Shown in pieces: positions 48,116-59,430 of a DNA stretch of 64,000 nucleotides (position 1 is the first letter of the stretch; each line of letters begins with the position of its first letter). The notes under the pieces were generated by a model that worked only from the letters and a program-made list of their open reading frames with translations, had not been told where the DNA came from and made no database searches. Source of the DNA: Planococcus citri (lineage: Eukaryota; Arthropoda; Insecta; Hemiptera; Pseudococcidae); NCBI RefSeq assembly GCF_950023065.1, contig NC_088679.1, positions 10,974,001-11,038,000 of the forward strand, in the 5' to 3' direction. Both the position numbers and the translations under genes were made by a program.

Positions 48116-48220
48116 ATGACGGAAAATTATCCAGACAGGTTCACAACTCTACGATCATTATTCGGGTTCATTTGGCGTCGACGACGAGAGATAAAGCACC
48201 GTGGGTTTTATCATCACGAG
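48116..48220 (+). CDS. Candidate first coding exon (35 codons), unidentified
   Basis: An ATG at 48116 opens exactly 35 codons to a donor GAG|GTAAAA (48220/48221), ending in phase 0. The peptide starts MTENYPDRFTTLRSLFGFIW and continues with an RRRR-like basic run and a His-rich end. If unspliced, the frame stops after 59 codons. An aromatic-basic segment (FGFIWRRRR) could be amphipathic. No family is recognised. Support comes from the CG-rich leader, the in-phase donor and codon use; no homology was tested. It might be another alternative N-terminus for a downstream gene or chance. Confidence 0.3.
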
Positions 48221-48485
48221 GTAAAAATATTTACGACGACAGTATTGAACTCATACTACCGATTCTGGCAACAAAATCGTCGAAAAAAATAAACAAGTGC
48301 GCGAAAAATAAATCTCAATTAGCGGATTACACGAACGCGAAGCAGTTGAGAAAAATACGCATCTAGGTAAGGAGAAAAAAATACAACAAACCAACACCGT
48401 TAGAAGTCGGTTAAATTACCAAAGATTGGATTTTTTTACTCCACGAATCACCTTTTAATCTACTTTTTACCTTCGGTTCATATCA
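48221..48485. other. Spacer or intron start
   Basis: Sequence between the candidate donor at 48221 and the large palindrome. No feature is supported. Confidence 0.4.
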
Positions 48486-49731
48486 AATAGGGTCATTCCA
48501 TGCCAAATCGGCGGATTTTTGCACGAGGGTTCTTCGATTTTTTTCAAAATCAGATCTTGTGTAGAGGTCATCAAACGATGACGAATGACGCAAACCGGAC
48601 ATTTTTTCGATTTTTTTTGACGGAGCTGTGGCGCTTCAAAGTTCTCCAAAATGGCCGAAAATGGAAAATTTCAGTTGCGAATTGCTCCAGTTGTACGTGG
48701 TATAGAATTTTGAACTTTTTTTCAAATTGTAGTGCTTTGAGAGGGTAATCGACGAATTATGTCAAAATCAGTGCTGCCACTTTCTGAAACCTAAAAAACT
48801 CGATTTGAAAACTTATAATTTAAATATAACCACGATGTCCACCAGTAAAAATTCTGAAAAAATTCTCAGTTTTAGTCCTTTTTATGTAGAATAACATATC
48901 AAAAAATTGGAGGGGCATTTTTTTTCATTTTCGAGAAAAAAAAATTAAAAGTTTTATTTTCATTGCAAAAGTACCATCAGAAACCTAAAAAATGAAAATT
49001 TTTGCATTTTTGAAATATTTTATCAATGTGTGGACGAATGTGTGAAAAATATCCCCGTCACCCCAATTTTTTAACGGCGACGTCATTTTTTCAATACATT
49101 TCACTCTTAAAATAAAATTATAGCACGAAAAATGTCAATTCGTTGATAAATTGGGGTGAGGAGGATTTTTTTCACATATTCGTCTACACATTGATAAAAT
49201 ATTTCAAAAATGCAAAAATTTTCATTTTTTAGGTTTCTGATGGTACTTTTGCAATGAAAATAAAACTTTTAATTTTTTTTTCTCGAAAATGAAAACAAAT
49301 GCCCCTCCAATTTTTTGATATGTTATTCTACATAAAAAGGACTAAAACTGAGAATTTTTTCAGAATTTTTACTGGTGGACATCGTGGTTATATTTAAATT
49401 ATAAGTTTTCAAATCGAGTTTTTTAGGTTTCAGAAAGTGGCAGCACTGATTTTGACATAATTCGTCGATTACCCTTTCAAAGTACTACAATTTGAAAAAA
49501 AGATCAAAATTCTATACCACGTACAACTGGAGCAATTCGCAACTGAAATTTTCCATTTTCGGCCATTTTGGAGAACTTTGAAGCGCCACAGCTCCGTCAA
49601 AAAAAATCGAAAAAATGTCCGGTTTGCGTCATTCGTCATCGTTTGATGACCTCTACACAAGATCTGATTTTGAAAAAAATCGAAGAACCCTCGTGCAAAA
49701 ATCCGCCGATTTGGCATGGAATGACCCAATA
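48486..49731. mobile_element. 1.24-kb near-perfect palindrome (foldback element)
   Basis: The element runs 48490-49727, from GGGTCATTCCATGCCAAATC to its inverse. The arms of about 580 bp are near-identical inverse copies with only scattered changes (for example near 48712-48750 versus 49469-49505). The unpaired centre is short, about 49072-49152. AATA flanks each side (48486-48489 and 49728-49731), a possible 4-bp duplication. The same open frame appears on opposite strands at 48500-48748 and 49469-49729, purely because of the symmetry. No transposase is seen. A transcript through it would fold into a long hairpin RNA. Confidence 0.85.
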
Positions 49732-50928
49732 GCTACCTCACGTATGAAAAATTTAACTAATGGATTTTTTTCTCTCTTTCTTCTTACCTTGGACGGCTCA
49801 AATCAATCGAGAAAGTTTTATTCGATTAGTTTTGACGGATGCCTTTTTACCTGTACTTGGCCAGGTATCGAGTGGCCGACACCAGAGTCGAAGCTGACGC
49901 GTACTTAGCATTGTTTAAATTAAGGATATGAGGTAATTATTATTATTGCGTTTGTAATCCACGATTGCATCCGTTCCATGATGCTTTCTCTTTCCTATTC
50001 TGATTGATACTCGTAGTATAATCTTTTTAGGTGTGTTATGAATTATGGCATAGTCGAGATGACTTGTCCGTTTTTATGGAAGATCGCTCTACACCTCACA
50101 TTCGTACCTATATAACTTTCTACTCATACACTTTTGGAAATTGCCACGAATTTAAATATTTAGGTACTCGTATTCTCGGATTCGCAACTTTGTGTGTTTT
50201 AAAAAGGAATTAATTTCGATGGCTCGCGGCCGCTTCTGTTTGTAAATATACTTTATCGTTTTAAGTACCACGACGCCGACGACTGGCAATTATTTAATTT
50301 ACTCGTCGGAAATTGTGTATTATTATACCGGAGTCTTTGTGCACCGCCTGCGTATCTTTTTCCTAAGTGCAGTTGATTTTATATCAGGTTCGATTAATTT
50401 AACTGGCTCTCAGCATTGTCCAATTTGTGAAATTTGTATCAGCTGTTCGTGGATATATAGGAATTGAAAGCTTTTTTCAACCATAAAATATTTGTACGAT
50501 TTTATCTGGTACCGTTATGCGTACGCAACAGAGAGGAAAAGGGTGCGATATTTCAATACGAATATCGGCTAGAATCGAAAATTAAATAGGGTCCTACGAT
50601 GCAGGGGAAGGGGGCTCGTGATTCTCACGTGTTTGAGATTCTTACTGAACTGCTAACTTTTGGAAGCTCGTATATCAAGACGAATTGAAAATCTGTTTGA
50701 ACTGGGGGTTTCAAGAGAATTATCAAGAGCTTTGAAGTCATTGATTAATAATTTGAAAAACTCTAAATTGAACTTTTAAAGCATAAGCTCAAAATTTTGC
50801 GAGTACAAAAATTGAAAGCAATCATTCAAAAATTGGAAAATGTTTCTACGGAAGTCTTTATTTGCCCACTTTTTAATTAACTGATACTCAAAATGGCATC
50901 TGAACACCCATGAGAGGTACAAGAGCTT
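49732..50928. other. Non-coding stretch
   Basis: No exon is supported. The text at 49830-49910 is CG-rich (TGGCCAGGTATCGAGTGGCC, GAAGCTGACGCG) and might be regulatory, but lacks splice context. The rest is AT-rich. Confidence 0.35.
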
Positions 50929-51233
50929 TCAATTTTGATCTGAATTTAAATGAATGTTACCGGTTTCCTGTTGGTTGGTCATCCTGCCATGTAGGCTATT
51001 TTTTACGGTTATTATCATTACTGAAAGGAGGTTGGATTTTTGGAGAAAGGATAGTAAGACTGAAGGGTTTTGAGCTATTTCAGGTAGAGTTTTAGGAAGG
51101 TTTAGTGACTTTCTTAAATTAGTGTAATCTTGACAGGTGAGGTGAGTAAGATGTGAGAGATAGTGAGCTGGACTATGCATGTAGAGCATATTAGTGGGGA
51201 TTCTTTTTTGAAGAGGTAAGAGTGGGTGAGGAG
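50929..51233 (-). pseudogene. LINE ORF2 relic, extreme C-terminus
   Basis: Read on the minus strand after the insert at 51234-52702, the sequence gives THSYLFKKESPLICSTC, then a His-Ile-Leu block, and after one frameshift a Cys followed by DYTNLRKSLNLPKTLPEIAQ. This is the typical tail of non-LTR retrotransposon ORF2 downstream of RNase H: THSYL, a C-x2-C...H-x4-C knuckle, then LR..L..P..L.EI. The frameshift and loss of context show decay. The 8 bp at 51226-51233 (GTGAGGAG) are the target duplication of the insert and recur at 52703-52710, where the RNase H part resumes. The tail after about 51000 is unrecognised 3' sequence. Confidence 0.75.
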
Positions 51234-52710
51234 TAGGGTGATTCATGTAACATCTTTTTGGAAATCTCAAGGTCTTACCCCCTAATTTTGTTCCTTTTGA
51301 TGAAAAAATGACACCATAAAATTTTGTTGAAAAATAATAATATTTAGAGGTCGCGCACAAGCATTGAATGTTGAGAGCTACGAGTGCTCGCAGGCACAAT
51401 ACCTCCCACTATGGCGCTGCGGGAAACGCAACGAAGCTCAATGGGGTTGATTCTACGAACTGTACTTGGCTGTAGAATTCATTTGAACCCGAATTATGGA
51501 ATTTAGAAATCAAAAAATTCCATTTTTACTAATTGTAAGTACCTAATAGCTAGGGCAGAAAAATATATGCTCAAAAAAAATTAGAATATGCGCATATTTT
51601 ATGCGCTAATTTTGTCAAAAATATGCCAAAAAATTCCCTAAAAAGTCAAAATATGCCAAAATATTCCCATCATTTCCTACACAATATGGGTATCATTTTA
51701 CAGGGAAAAACAAAGTGAATTCGAAGGTAACAATAATAATTTTGATAAAGTGATAAATCTTATATTTTGAGGCAGTTTTTTATGCAGTGTTGACATTTTA
51801 CATTCAAAAAAATGTGTGTTCAAAAAATTACAAAAGATTACAAAAAAATCCACTCAAAAAAGTTTGTGTTCAAAAATATACAAAGAAGTGAAATTTTGAA
51901 ATTTTTTGAAAATATTCCCCAAAAAGAGGGAAAAACTGTAAAAATTGATTAAATATGCTGAAATATGCGCTAAAACAGGTAAAAATATGCTAAAACGTGC
52001 ATTTATGGTCAAAATATGCTAAAATATGCCAATCAACATTGGCTTATTCGACTCGAAATCTCTTGATTCGCAAAGATGTGTTGGATATTCTCTACCTAAT
52101 AGCACAGAAAAAAATATGCCAAAGAATATGTTCTTCTGCCCTACTAATAGCTCTTAAATTGATGATAGTTGATAAAACATCAACTTGAAGTGCTGAATCT
52201 TATAAAATATTCATATTTCAATGTTAAATTTATCCCATAAATTTTTCCCCTTTGGTTTCCAAGTAGAATAGAATAATACAACCTCAAATTGATACTTGTA
52301 CTTTTTTCTTTACTTTTCAAATCTTTCACATGTATTTTCACCTTCAGTGATCTTTGGAATTGAAAAATTGTTGTTGACTCATCATTAATAACATCTTAAA
52401 AAGCCCACCAAGGACTAGACTTACTTATCATACATTGTAGAGGGGATAACGTGTTGTAATCTGCTCTGCTTCTATCCAACAAAGGGATGTAACGCTGCGT
52501 TCCCCGGCGCGCAACCGTGGGAAGTTTTTGCTTGACGCGCTCATACCTTCTCAACATCTAACTCTCATGCGCAACCTCTAAATATTATTTTTTTGACCTG
52601 AAATTTTTTGTCAAGTATTTTCTGACCAAATGGAACACTTCTAGGGGGTAAGCTCAAAAAATTAAAGCATAAATTTTTTCTATTGTTCTTTGAACCACCC
52701 TTGTGAGGAG
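51226..52710. mobile_element. hAT-like element inserted in the LINE relic
   Basis: The element (51234-52702, 1,469 bp) begins TAGGGTGATTC and ends GAACCACCCTT. Inverted arms of about 200-230 bp remain recognisable: CTTACCCCCTA...ATAATATTTAGAGGTCGCGC at 51270-51356 versus its inverse around 52560-52650, and GGGAAACGCAACG (51419) versus CGCTGCGTTCCCC (52492). An exact 8-bp duplication GTGAGGAG flanks it (51226-51233 and 52703-52710), as for hAT transposons. It contains a second element (51551-52143); without that and its duplication it would be about 870 bp. No transposase frame is present. Confidence 0.82.
51543..52151. mobile_element. hAT-type MITE nested in the 51234-52702 element
   Basis: The element (51551-52143, 593 bp) has ends TAGGGCAGAA and the inverse TTCTGCCCTA. 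CTAATAGC flanks it exactly on both sides (51543-51550 and 52144-52151), an 8-bp hAT-type duplication. The interior is dominated by AAATATGCCAAAA / AAATATGCTAAAA words in clusters at both ends, in direct order on the left (51575-51665) and again on the right (51953-52125). TAGGG fits the hAT terminal pattern YARNG. No ORF is recognisable. Confidence 0.88.
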
Positions 52711-52969
52711 GGTATGGTCTGTAATTCTGTATGTACAGGGTGGCATAAGGCAACAACCTGCTTTCTGGGTAAATCTTGGATGTTGGTGGTGTGACTTTGG
52801 CTAGGAAGTAACTGTAAACATGTGGCTTCTATCACATCAGACTCAGGGATGGGTGTTTCTGGTGGGGGTGAAATCTCGAGTGACTGCTTTGGTGCTAAGT
52901 CTGCTGTTTCATTTCCCAAAATTCCTGAGTGGGCCAGAATCCAGACTATGGTAACCAAAACCAACTAAT
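52703..52969 (-). pseudogene. LINE ORF2 relic, RNase H C-terminal half
   Basis: The minus strand reads VTIVWILAHSGILGNETADL followed by a Pro-rich linker and, near the end, RKQVVALCH. The W-I-x-A-H-S-G-I-x-GNE-x-AD signature belongs to the RNase H domain of I/R1/Jockey-group LINEs; the H and final D are catalytic-site residues. RKQVV...RITDHTLLTHSYL at the boundary corresponds to the usual connection to the C-terminal zinc knuckle, with one frameshift before the 51234-52702 insert. The upstream edge (52969) is cut by the foldback MITE at 52970-53238. Confidence 0.78.
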
Positions 52970-53238
52970 CATCGACCTTCTACTCTGTTGATTTCAAATT
53001 GGAAACAATTAATGCATCTGCGCATGTGTCAGGAAATATGTGTGTGTATTTTGTTATTAGTGGAGTGGATTAGTGGTAGTACTGGTGGCGTTTACTGTTA
53101 ACAGTGTTAACTCACATCAATTCCTGAGGCATGCACAGATGCATTTGTTTCCAATTTGAAATCGACAGAGTTGGCGACAACAGCAGTGGGAGAATTTTGC
53201 TTTAGAGTACAGCCATATATATAACTAAAAGGTTAATG
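52970..53238. mobile_element. Second, decayed copy of the foldback MITE, inside the LINE relic
   Basis: The sequence matches the 20820-21139 element: CATCGACC end, TGATTTCAAATTGGAAACAA, GCATCTGCGCATGTGTCAGG, a GTG-rich spacer, then the inverse arm ending GGTTAATG. Part of the left arm is deleted, since CATCGACCTTC joins directly to TACTCTGTTG. The flanks (CAACTAAT and ATGTTAAC) show no clear 8-bp duplication, so ends or flanks have been altered. It separates the two halves of the RNase H domain. Confidence 0.8.
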
Positions 53239-53448
53239 ATGTTAACATCCATGTCACATTGGAGAGATGAGATTTCTGAGGCAATTTGATGTTGCTTAGA
53301 TTTAGATCTTAGTTGAGAGATGAAATTTAGTGAATCTGCAAAGATCACAACTTTGTCAAGTCTGTTCTCAATTGCCATGTTTGAAGATGTAAGTATAGCA
53401 TATAGTTCACATAAAAGAATACCAAACAAGCACAGAAGCGGAAATCTC
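53239..53448 (-). pseudogene. LINE ORF2 relic, RNase H N-terminal half
   Basis: Minus-strand translation gives FPLLCLFGILLCELYAILTS then NMAIENRLDKVVIFADSLNF and ISQLRSKSKQHQI. The E-L-x-A-I helix and the F-x-DS strand are the second and third catalytic landmarks of LINE RNase H domains. The frame continues to DMDVN where the foldback MITE cuts it. The upstream edge is the hAT MITE 53449-54115, whose target duplication lies in the RNase H coding text. Confidence 0.78.
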
Positions 53449-54123
53449 TAGAGGTCTTATGGGTATTTATATTTATCGATGATATTGATACTTCACAATA
53501 TCAAAAGGTATTGATACTAATCTGCAGAACTGAGGCCTGGACCTACCCACCGAGTTACCGAGAAAAACTTGGTGGGCCGCGACGTATTTGGCCCAATAAG
53601 GTAAGAACTGGGGCGCTTGAAAAATTTCTGAATGAATTTTTATGCCCAGTGTCCTGCACTTTAAAAAATGGGAGAAAACAATCTGGCCAATAATTAAATG
53701 AGGAGCCCAAAATCAGGGCCACTAAAATGGGATATCTCAGTGGCCTGCTAAATTTTCTGTGTTCTTGCGAGTCTGGCCCTGGTAGTATCAAATGAGTATC
53801 GATATTTACATTTTGATGTTCTTATCTACATTATCCGCCTTTTTTTGGTTTGTAATTTGCACTTGAGCATCAATTTTTGATGGTAATGATGTAATTTCTG
53901 ACAAGTAAAAAATTATATTTACATTATCAAGCTCTGCCTGGCTTGGCTGCTATTCATTCCCATATTTCATAATAAATTACGAGCAGAATAACTGGTCATT
54001 GTTGGTCATTGAAGTCAATTGAAAAGTATTGATATTTATTGATATTATCGATACCTACTTGGGAGAAAAATATAGATGGATCGATACTGAGAATCGCTCA
54101 AAAATAAGACCTCTAGAAATTTC
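53441..54123. mobile_element. hAT-type MITE inserted in the LINE relic
   Basis: The element (53449-54115, 667 bp) has 12-bp ends TAGAGGTCTTAT and inverse. The flanks GAAATCTC (53441-53448) and GAAATTTC (54116-54123) form an 8-bp duplication with one transition. TAGAG fits the hAT terminal pattern YARNG. Subterminal TATCGATA / TATTGATA words cluster at both ends (53476-53520 and 54020-54080). The centre carries a GC-richer block (53520-53770) that is open on both strands but unrecognised, perhaps another insert. Confidence 0.8.
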
Positions 54124-54175
54124 AAAACCTCGCTGAAAGTAAAGTGGCCTGACTACTGCTATCAACTACTTTATT
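54116..54175 (-). pseudogene. LINE ORF2 relic, start of the remaining RNase H text
   Basis: Minus-strand reading gives GHFTFSEVLKF just before the TSD, which joins in frame to FPLLCLFG across the hAT MITE once one duplication copy is removed. This fits the region between the first catalytic Asp and the E-L-x-A-I helix. A stop lies immediately upstream and no reverse transcriptase text follows, so the LINE copy appears 5'-truncated or eroded here. Confidence 0.45.
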
Positions 54176-57100
54176 CCAAAGGGTTGAGTTCAAATATTGG
54201 CTTATTTTTTCGGATTGAATCTCTCTGTATTTTTTTCAGACTTGCTTCATGATTTGTAATTCGTGATTTTCAAAATCAAAAACCATCAATTTTGTCATTT
54301 TTATGCCTATTTTCCAATTTTTGTGTGACACGTTATCTTTGATAAATTTTCATCTAGGTAATTTCAAAAGATGACATTATATTTATTTGATCAATTTTCT
54401 GTAATTTTTTGCAGTTTGTTAGTGTTTGGGCATTTTTGTAATATTTTCTTCAATTTTCAAGTAAGATATTTTATCACATTTCAGTTAGGTATTCTAAATT
54501 ATTTTCATGGCATATGCCTTCTCCCCCCCCCTCTGCTCAAAGGAGTTCTTTTTTAAAGTTTGGGCGAATTTATAAAAATCAAACTAGAGTAATATGGTCA
54601 AAAGAGGCAAAAAATAAAAATCATTTTGAGCTTTTGAAACTTAAAATTCCCCAAAATTGTATCCAGTCAAAACGGAAAGTTGAAATTTAGCTTAATTTCC
54701 TATTTTCAAGATGCTGAGTTGACTGAAAGTGGTTTTATACCGTTCTGGACTTTCTAAAAAAAAATTGACAAATTCCAAATTTTTCAAAAAATACCCTGAA
54801 ATGTTTCCAAATAAACTCGACTTCTTGAAAACTCGATATGAGCAGGTCAGTGACTTAATTGACCGATCACATCCCATTTTTTCCAAAAATTTGCTTCAAA
54901 AACCCCTTTCTTCCAACTCAGCATACTCTCGATCAATAAGCTCGATAAATTCAGTACCTTCTACACTATTACACATACTCTTATACCGATTTTGAAAACC
55001 TATACGATATTTATGAAATAAGTAGCAGCATTCAGCGTGTATTTGTATTCATCATAAATAGAAATTACGATACCATGGGATACCGTATCAGTTGCCTTAG
55101 GTATCTGCCACATAGCTTCGCTCGATTACGTAATAGGTTTTAAATAATAAATAAATATGTTACGAATTCTCGTTAAGAAAGAAACAGAGAAAGACACAGA
55201 TACCTCAGCAGTAGTAGAAATAATTACCTACGATTTTCATCGAGAATAATCACCGACGAATGGGTCGAACTAGGCTGCGAAAAGCATCACTAAAATGCTC
55301 CTAAGCTACCCATACGATAATAAAAAAAAAGTCTTCGGGTCGACTCGTATGAATATGATACATTATACCTACATTGTAACTCGAAAACACCGGTTAACGA
55401 TTCGTAAAGAATACAAACTCTAATAAAGATGATGGAGAACTCTCCTCCTTTTCTCTCCCCTTTCTACCTGCAGGTAGCTATATAGCTGTAGGTACATATG
55501 TTTCTTTTTTATTTTAATTTTAATTGAGACAGCGAGACGATATATAGTAATTTGTTTAATCAACTTATGCAAGTATGACATTTGACCAGCCTGATAAACT
55601 GGTACTCTAACCTAATTCCATCGTTTAGAGCTTTGAAAGCAAGTGCATATGGGGACGAGATTAAATCTCGGCTACACGTTTATTGTACGGTCAACGAATT
55701 AATCTTAAACTCGATGTACCAAGTTCTTTTTTTCCCCCATTTTTTTACGACTCGGAGGCGAATTTCTCGACAGTTTGGGTAAAAAATTATACCGCTGCAA
55801 AATTCATAAATGTGTTTTATTGTTTATATTATATGTACCTACGTAGCAGTTAACTAAATGCAGATATAGGTACATGTGTAATTTAGTAAAACGACATTTT
55901 TGAAATTCTTCGCTGACTCGAGTTGTGTGCTCTAACGATGATGGGTAAATTTCATGAGTAGAAAGTCTCCCTGGACAGTTATACTTTTGCAAGTACTATG
56001 TGTGTTCGCGAATGCGGAACTGACGACATATTACATGTTGTACTTGCATATATCGAGATTATTGTGAAATTTTTTCGATCATATCTATATTTGGAGATGC
56101 GTACCTTTGGTTGAAAAAAAAAAAAGAAAAAGAAAAGATGATCCTTTTCAGACATCTCTTATCGATAAATCGCCATAGGTAGCTGGTTACGTGGTATTCG
56201 TTCATTTGTTCGACCATGATATGGAATAAATTTTTTCCCAACTTAATTAACTCGACGTGTGTTTAATTGATGATTTTTCACTTTCGACGAAATCGATTGC
56301 GAATTATTTAACCGGTATCGAGTCGCAGGTATGCGAATACGCATAATGCTTTGGGTTCATGGTTATGTGCTCGACTGCTCGTATAAGATGAGAAGAAGAC
56401 GATGAATGCGAACAACGCCGCATCATATTAGAGTATAGGTAATACGGACCTGGTTTTTATTGGTTTTTAATTCGACGACGACGTGTAGCTTATAATACTC
56501 GAGCACTTCACTTCTCTCGTCAATGTTGGTAGGTATAATTTTATCATTAAACCGAATCGATGATTTTGTGAAGAAATCACGCATTTTTTATCATCTCGCC
56601 TCGCCACCCTCGCCATATTTCGACAATATGTTGTTGAAAATTGTGTCAGAGAGAGTTATTTGTCAAAGAGTCATTAACGAGACGCAGGACGCTGCTCGAT
56701 CGATGGCTCGTTTCCTTCTCTCGAATCGATGAGATTCCGATGCTGTCATTAATGTTGTGCAGAGCTCTGGCATCATCTGTTTTTTTTTAATACTTATTCT
56801 GTTGATTATTACGTCGACGATCCACGATATCGATGTTGACTTATAAATTTTAACTTATGAAATATTAAGATTATTATGGTACGGCGCCTTTTGACGTTTA
56901 TCGAACAGATGAGTAGCTTATATGCCACTGGGAGCATGAGTACGAGAGTATGTGATCAACAATGTCAATCAGGATCCGTTATACGAGATGTTTGGTAATC
57001 GTTAATGTTCCATAATTTGTTAATTGAACAAATTCATCATAACGCAAAGTGTTGGATAATTCTTTGATGAATCGCAGGTCAAAGGGTATCGAAGCAAGAA

Positions 57101-57479
57101 GGTGTATTTTGATGAATAGAAATCATTTAGAATTGTTCAGAAAGGTCATCTCATTTGTGTACCTACATCTACTTTTTAGAAATTGTATTTGGACGAAATG
57201 GGTCAAAATTTACAGTTTTCTTTTTTTGTTTCTGTAAACCAAATTGTATTTTATCATTTTTTTTTGAGGAAGAAAGTTATTGAAGATCATGGCCAAAAAA
57301 TTCTAAGACTCTTACTCAATCCTAAAATTCCAAGTTTGTTTTCAAGTTTCAAAAACTTTAAAACACCAGATCATTTTGAAAATGTTTTCATGTAGCAGAA
57401 GGAATGCAAAAGGGAAAATATCATTTTTATAATGTTTCTGTGAGATGCTTCTTGAAGATATTTCAATTCAATCCCCCTC
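54176..57479. other. Non-coding stretch
   Basis: No supported gene. The section 54900-57000 is less AT-biased and has CG words near 55650-55690, 56280-56340 and 56460-56720, with a 69-codon frame at 56523-56732 lacking a recognisable motif. These may be regulatory intron sequence; no site is assigned. Confidence 0.35.
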
Positions 57480-59430
57480 CCCTCCCTTTTCGACACACTT
57501 CATCAATTTTCAATCGTTTTCAATTAGTTTTGTCATTTGTGTAATTCAACTGAATTTTAACAAAGTTTAAGTTACTATGTACGTAATTTGTTCTCAATTT
57601 TATTGAAATTTCTTCATGAAAAAAAAATTCGGATACTTTTTGATGATTTTGCCAATTTTACAATTTTACTTGCACGATATCTTGTGTGATTTATGTAAGA
57701 TTTTATCAATTCATTTGAATGACATTACCCATTTTTTGATGCAATTTTCAACAATTTTTGTGGTGTTTAGTTGAAAATTTCGTCAAGTTTAATCAACTTT
57801 CAATTATTTTGTAACATTTTTATAAAGTTTATACATTTTTAGAAGCAATTTTTTGCAATTTTTGTGCTTAATTTATCATTGAATTTTTATCAATTTGAGC
57901 GAAATTTTATTATTTTAATATAATTTGATCAAAATTTATTTTTAATAACAATGTTTATGCAATTTTTGCTCGATTCTTTTTGAAATTTCAATGCTTCTAA
58001 CTGATATTTCTGTCCATTTTACAGTACTTTATGGTATTTGGTTCACTTGAATTTTTTTTTCCAAGAGTTTATTTCCAGAAGTAGTTGGTCAACTTCTTGT
58101 AAGTTTCATTTCATCATATTGTTTGGTATTTCAAACAGTTTTCACGATATTGCATAAATTTTCAGTCATTATCCAATATTTTCATGACTTTTAAACAAAT
58201 TTCACCTAATTTTGCTCAACTTCATAGAAATTTTAACAATCTTAACATCAAGTATTTACCTATGCCAAATTAAATTTTTGGAAACAGGTATCCAGTGATT
58301 TTTGTGTTGATTTCACAGTTTTTCATGAAATTTTATCAAGTTTTTGCAAAATATTACATTTTTAAAAAATAATATTTTTTGATCAATTTTTCACAATTTT
58401 CAATATTTTAGGCAATTTTGACAAGATTTTGCTGAAATTTTCCCATGTTTTATCAACTCGTTTTCAGCTTTTTTTTTTACAAATTTTAAAGACTTTTTTG
58501 CAATTTAGCTAAAATATGTTGATCGTTTTACTCAAATTTCTTCGATTTCTAGTAGTTTTTATCCCATTTTTTTACAGCTATTTCTGATATTTCTCGTAAT
58601 TTTTACCTCGTGACATTTCAATGTTGTAAAATTTATTCAGTTCCTTGTCATTTTCATCATTTCCAAAAACACGTTATCAATTTTTGGTTATTTTCAGCGT
58701 TTTTAATTCCGTTTTTTACTGCTTTGCATCGTATGTATTTTTCGTTTACCAAATCGTTCGATTCAGTGAAATTTGATGAGTTGAAGATTTTCAATAATTT
58801 TTTGATATTTTAATGCTTTTTTTTGAGGCAGGTACCTATTTTGATGAAATTTTACGATGTTTCATCAAATTTCAAATATTTTCACGACACTTTTACAGCT
58901 TTTCGTGACATTTATATTGTAATTTTTAGCTAGTTTTATGTCAATTTGGTAAAATTTTATCAGTTTTTCGTATTTTTATCTTTTTTAAAGACATTTTTTC
59001 AATTTTGAATAATTTTTAGTTATTTTTTATTCCATTTTTATTCCATTTTTGCATCTTTTTCATGATATTTTTCGTGATTTTCACCAATGCTTCGTTTCAT
59101 ATTCAGTAAAATTTAATAAACTGATGATTTCCAATAACTTTTCGATGAGCTTATTCTATGCATTTTTTACGATCTTTTTATAAAATTTTACGATGTGTCA
59201 TCAACTTTCAATCATTTTTTTTCAATATTCTCACTACACTTATGAAAATTTTTGAACAATTTTGAATTTGTTTTCAATTTTATTGAAATTTTTATCGATT
59301 TTTTGTGACTATCAACATTTTTTATGCTAACAAAAATTTCAGCTTTGTAGATCTATTTGATAAAGTTTTGTATTTTCCCTATTTTGGCCCAAATATTTTG
59401 ATTTTTAGTTCTAAAAATTTTCTGCCATTC
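57480..59430. repeat. T-rich degenerate low-complexity array
   Basis: Nearly 2 kb are built from words such as CAATTTTTGTG, GAAATTTTATCAA, TTTTCATGATATTTT and TTCAATTTTATTG with irregular spacing and a strong pyrimidine bias on the + strand. No gene. It resembles the sequence at 3100-4150 and, as its opposite strand, 62560-63380. Confidence 0.55.

Noticed and set aside
48500..49729. Two matching open frames of about 82-86 codons on opposite strands
   Set aside because: They are the two arms of the 1.24-kb palindrome. The identical peptide is explained by symmetry, and no start context or motif supports coding.
50929..51399. 156-codon minus-strand frame taken as a single gene
   Set aside because: It spans the junction between a hAT-like insert (51234 onward) and the LINE tail; only the part below 51234 is LINE-derived coding text.
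53511..53791. Open frames on both strands within the 53449-54115 element, possible transposase piece
   Set aside because: No hAT transposase motif could be recognised and the two strands are equally open. Left as an unassigned GC-richer block.
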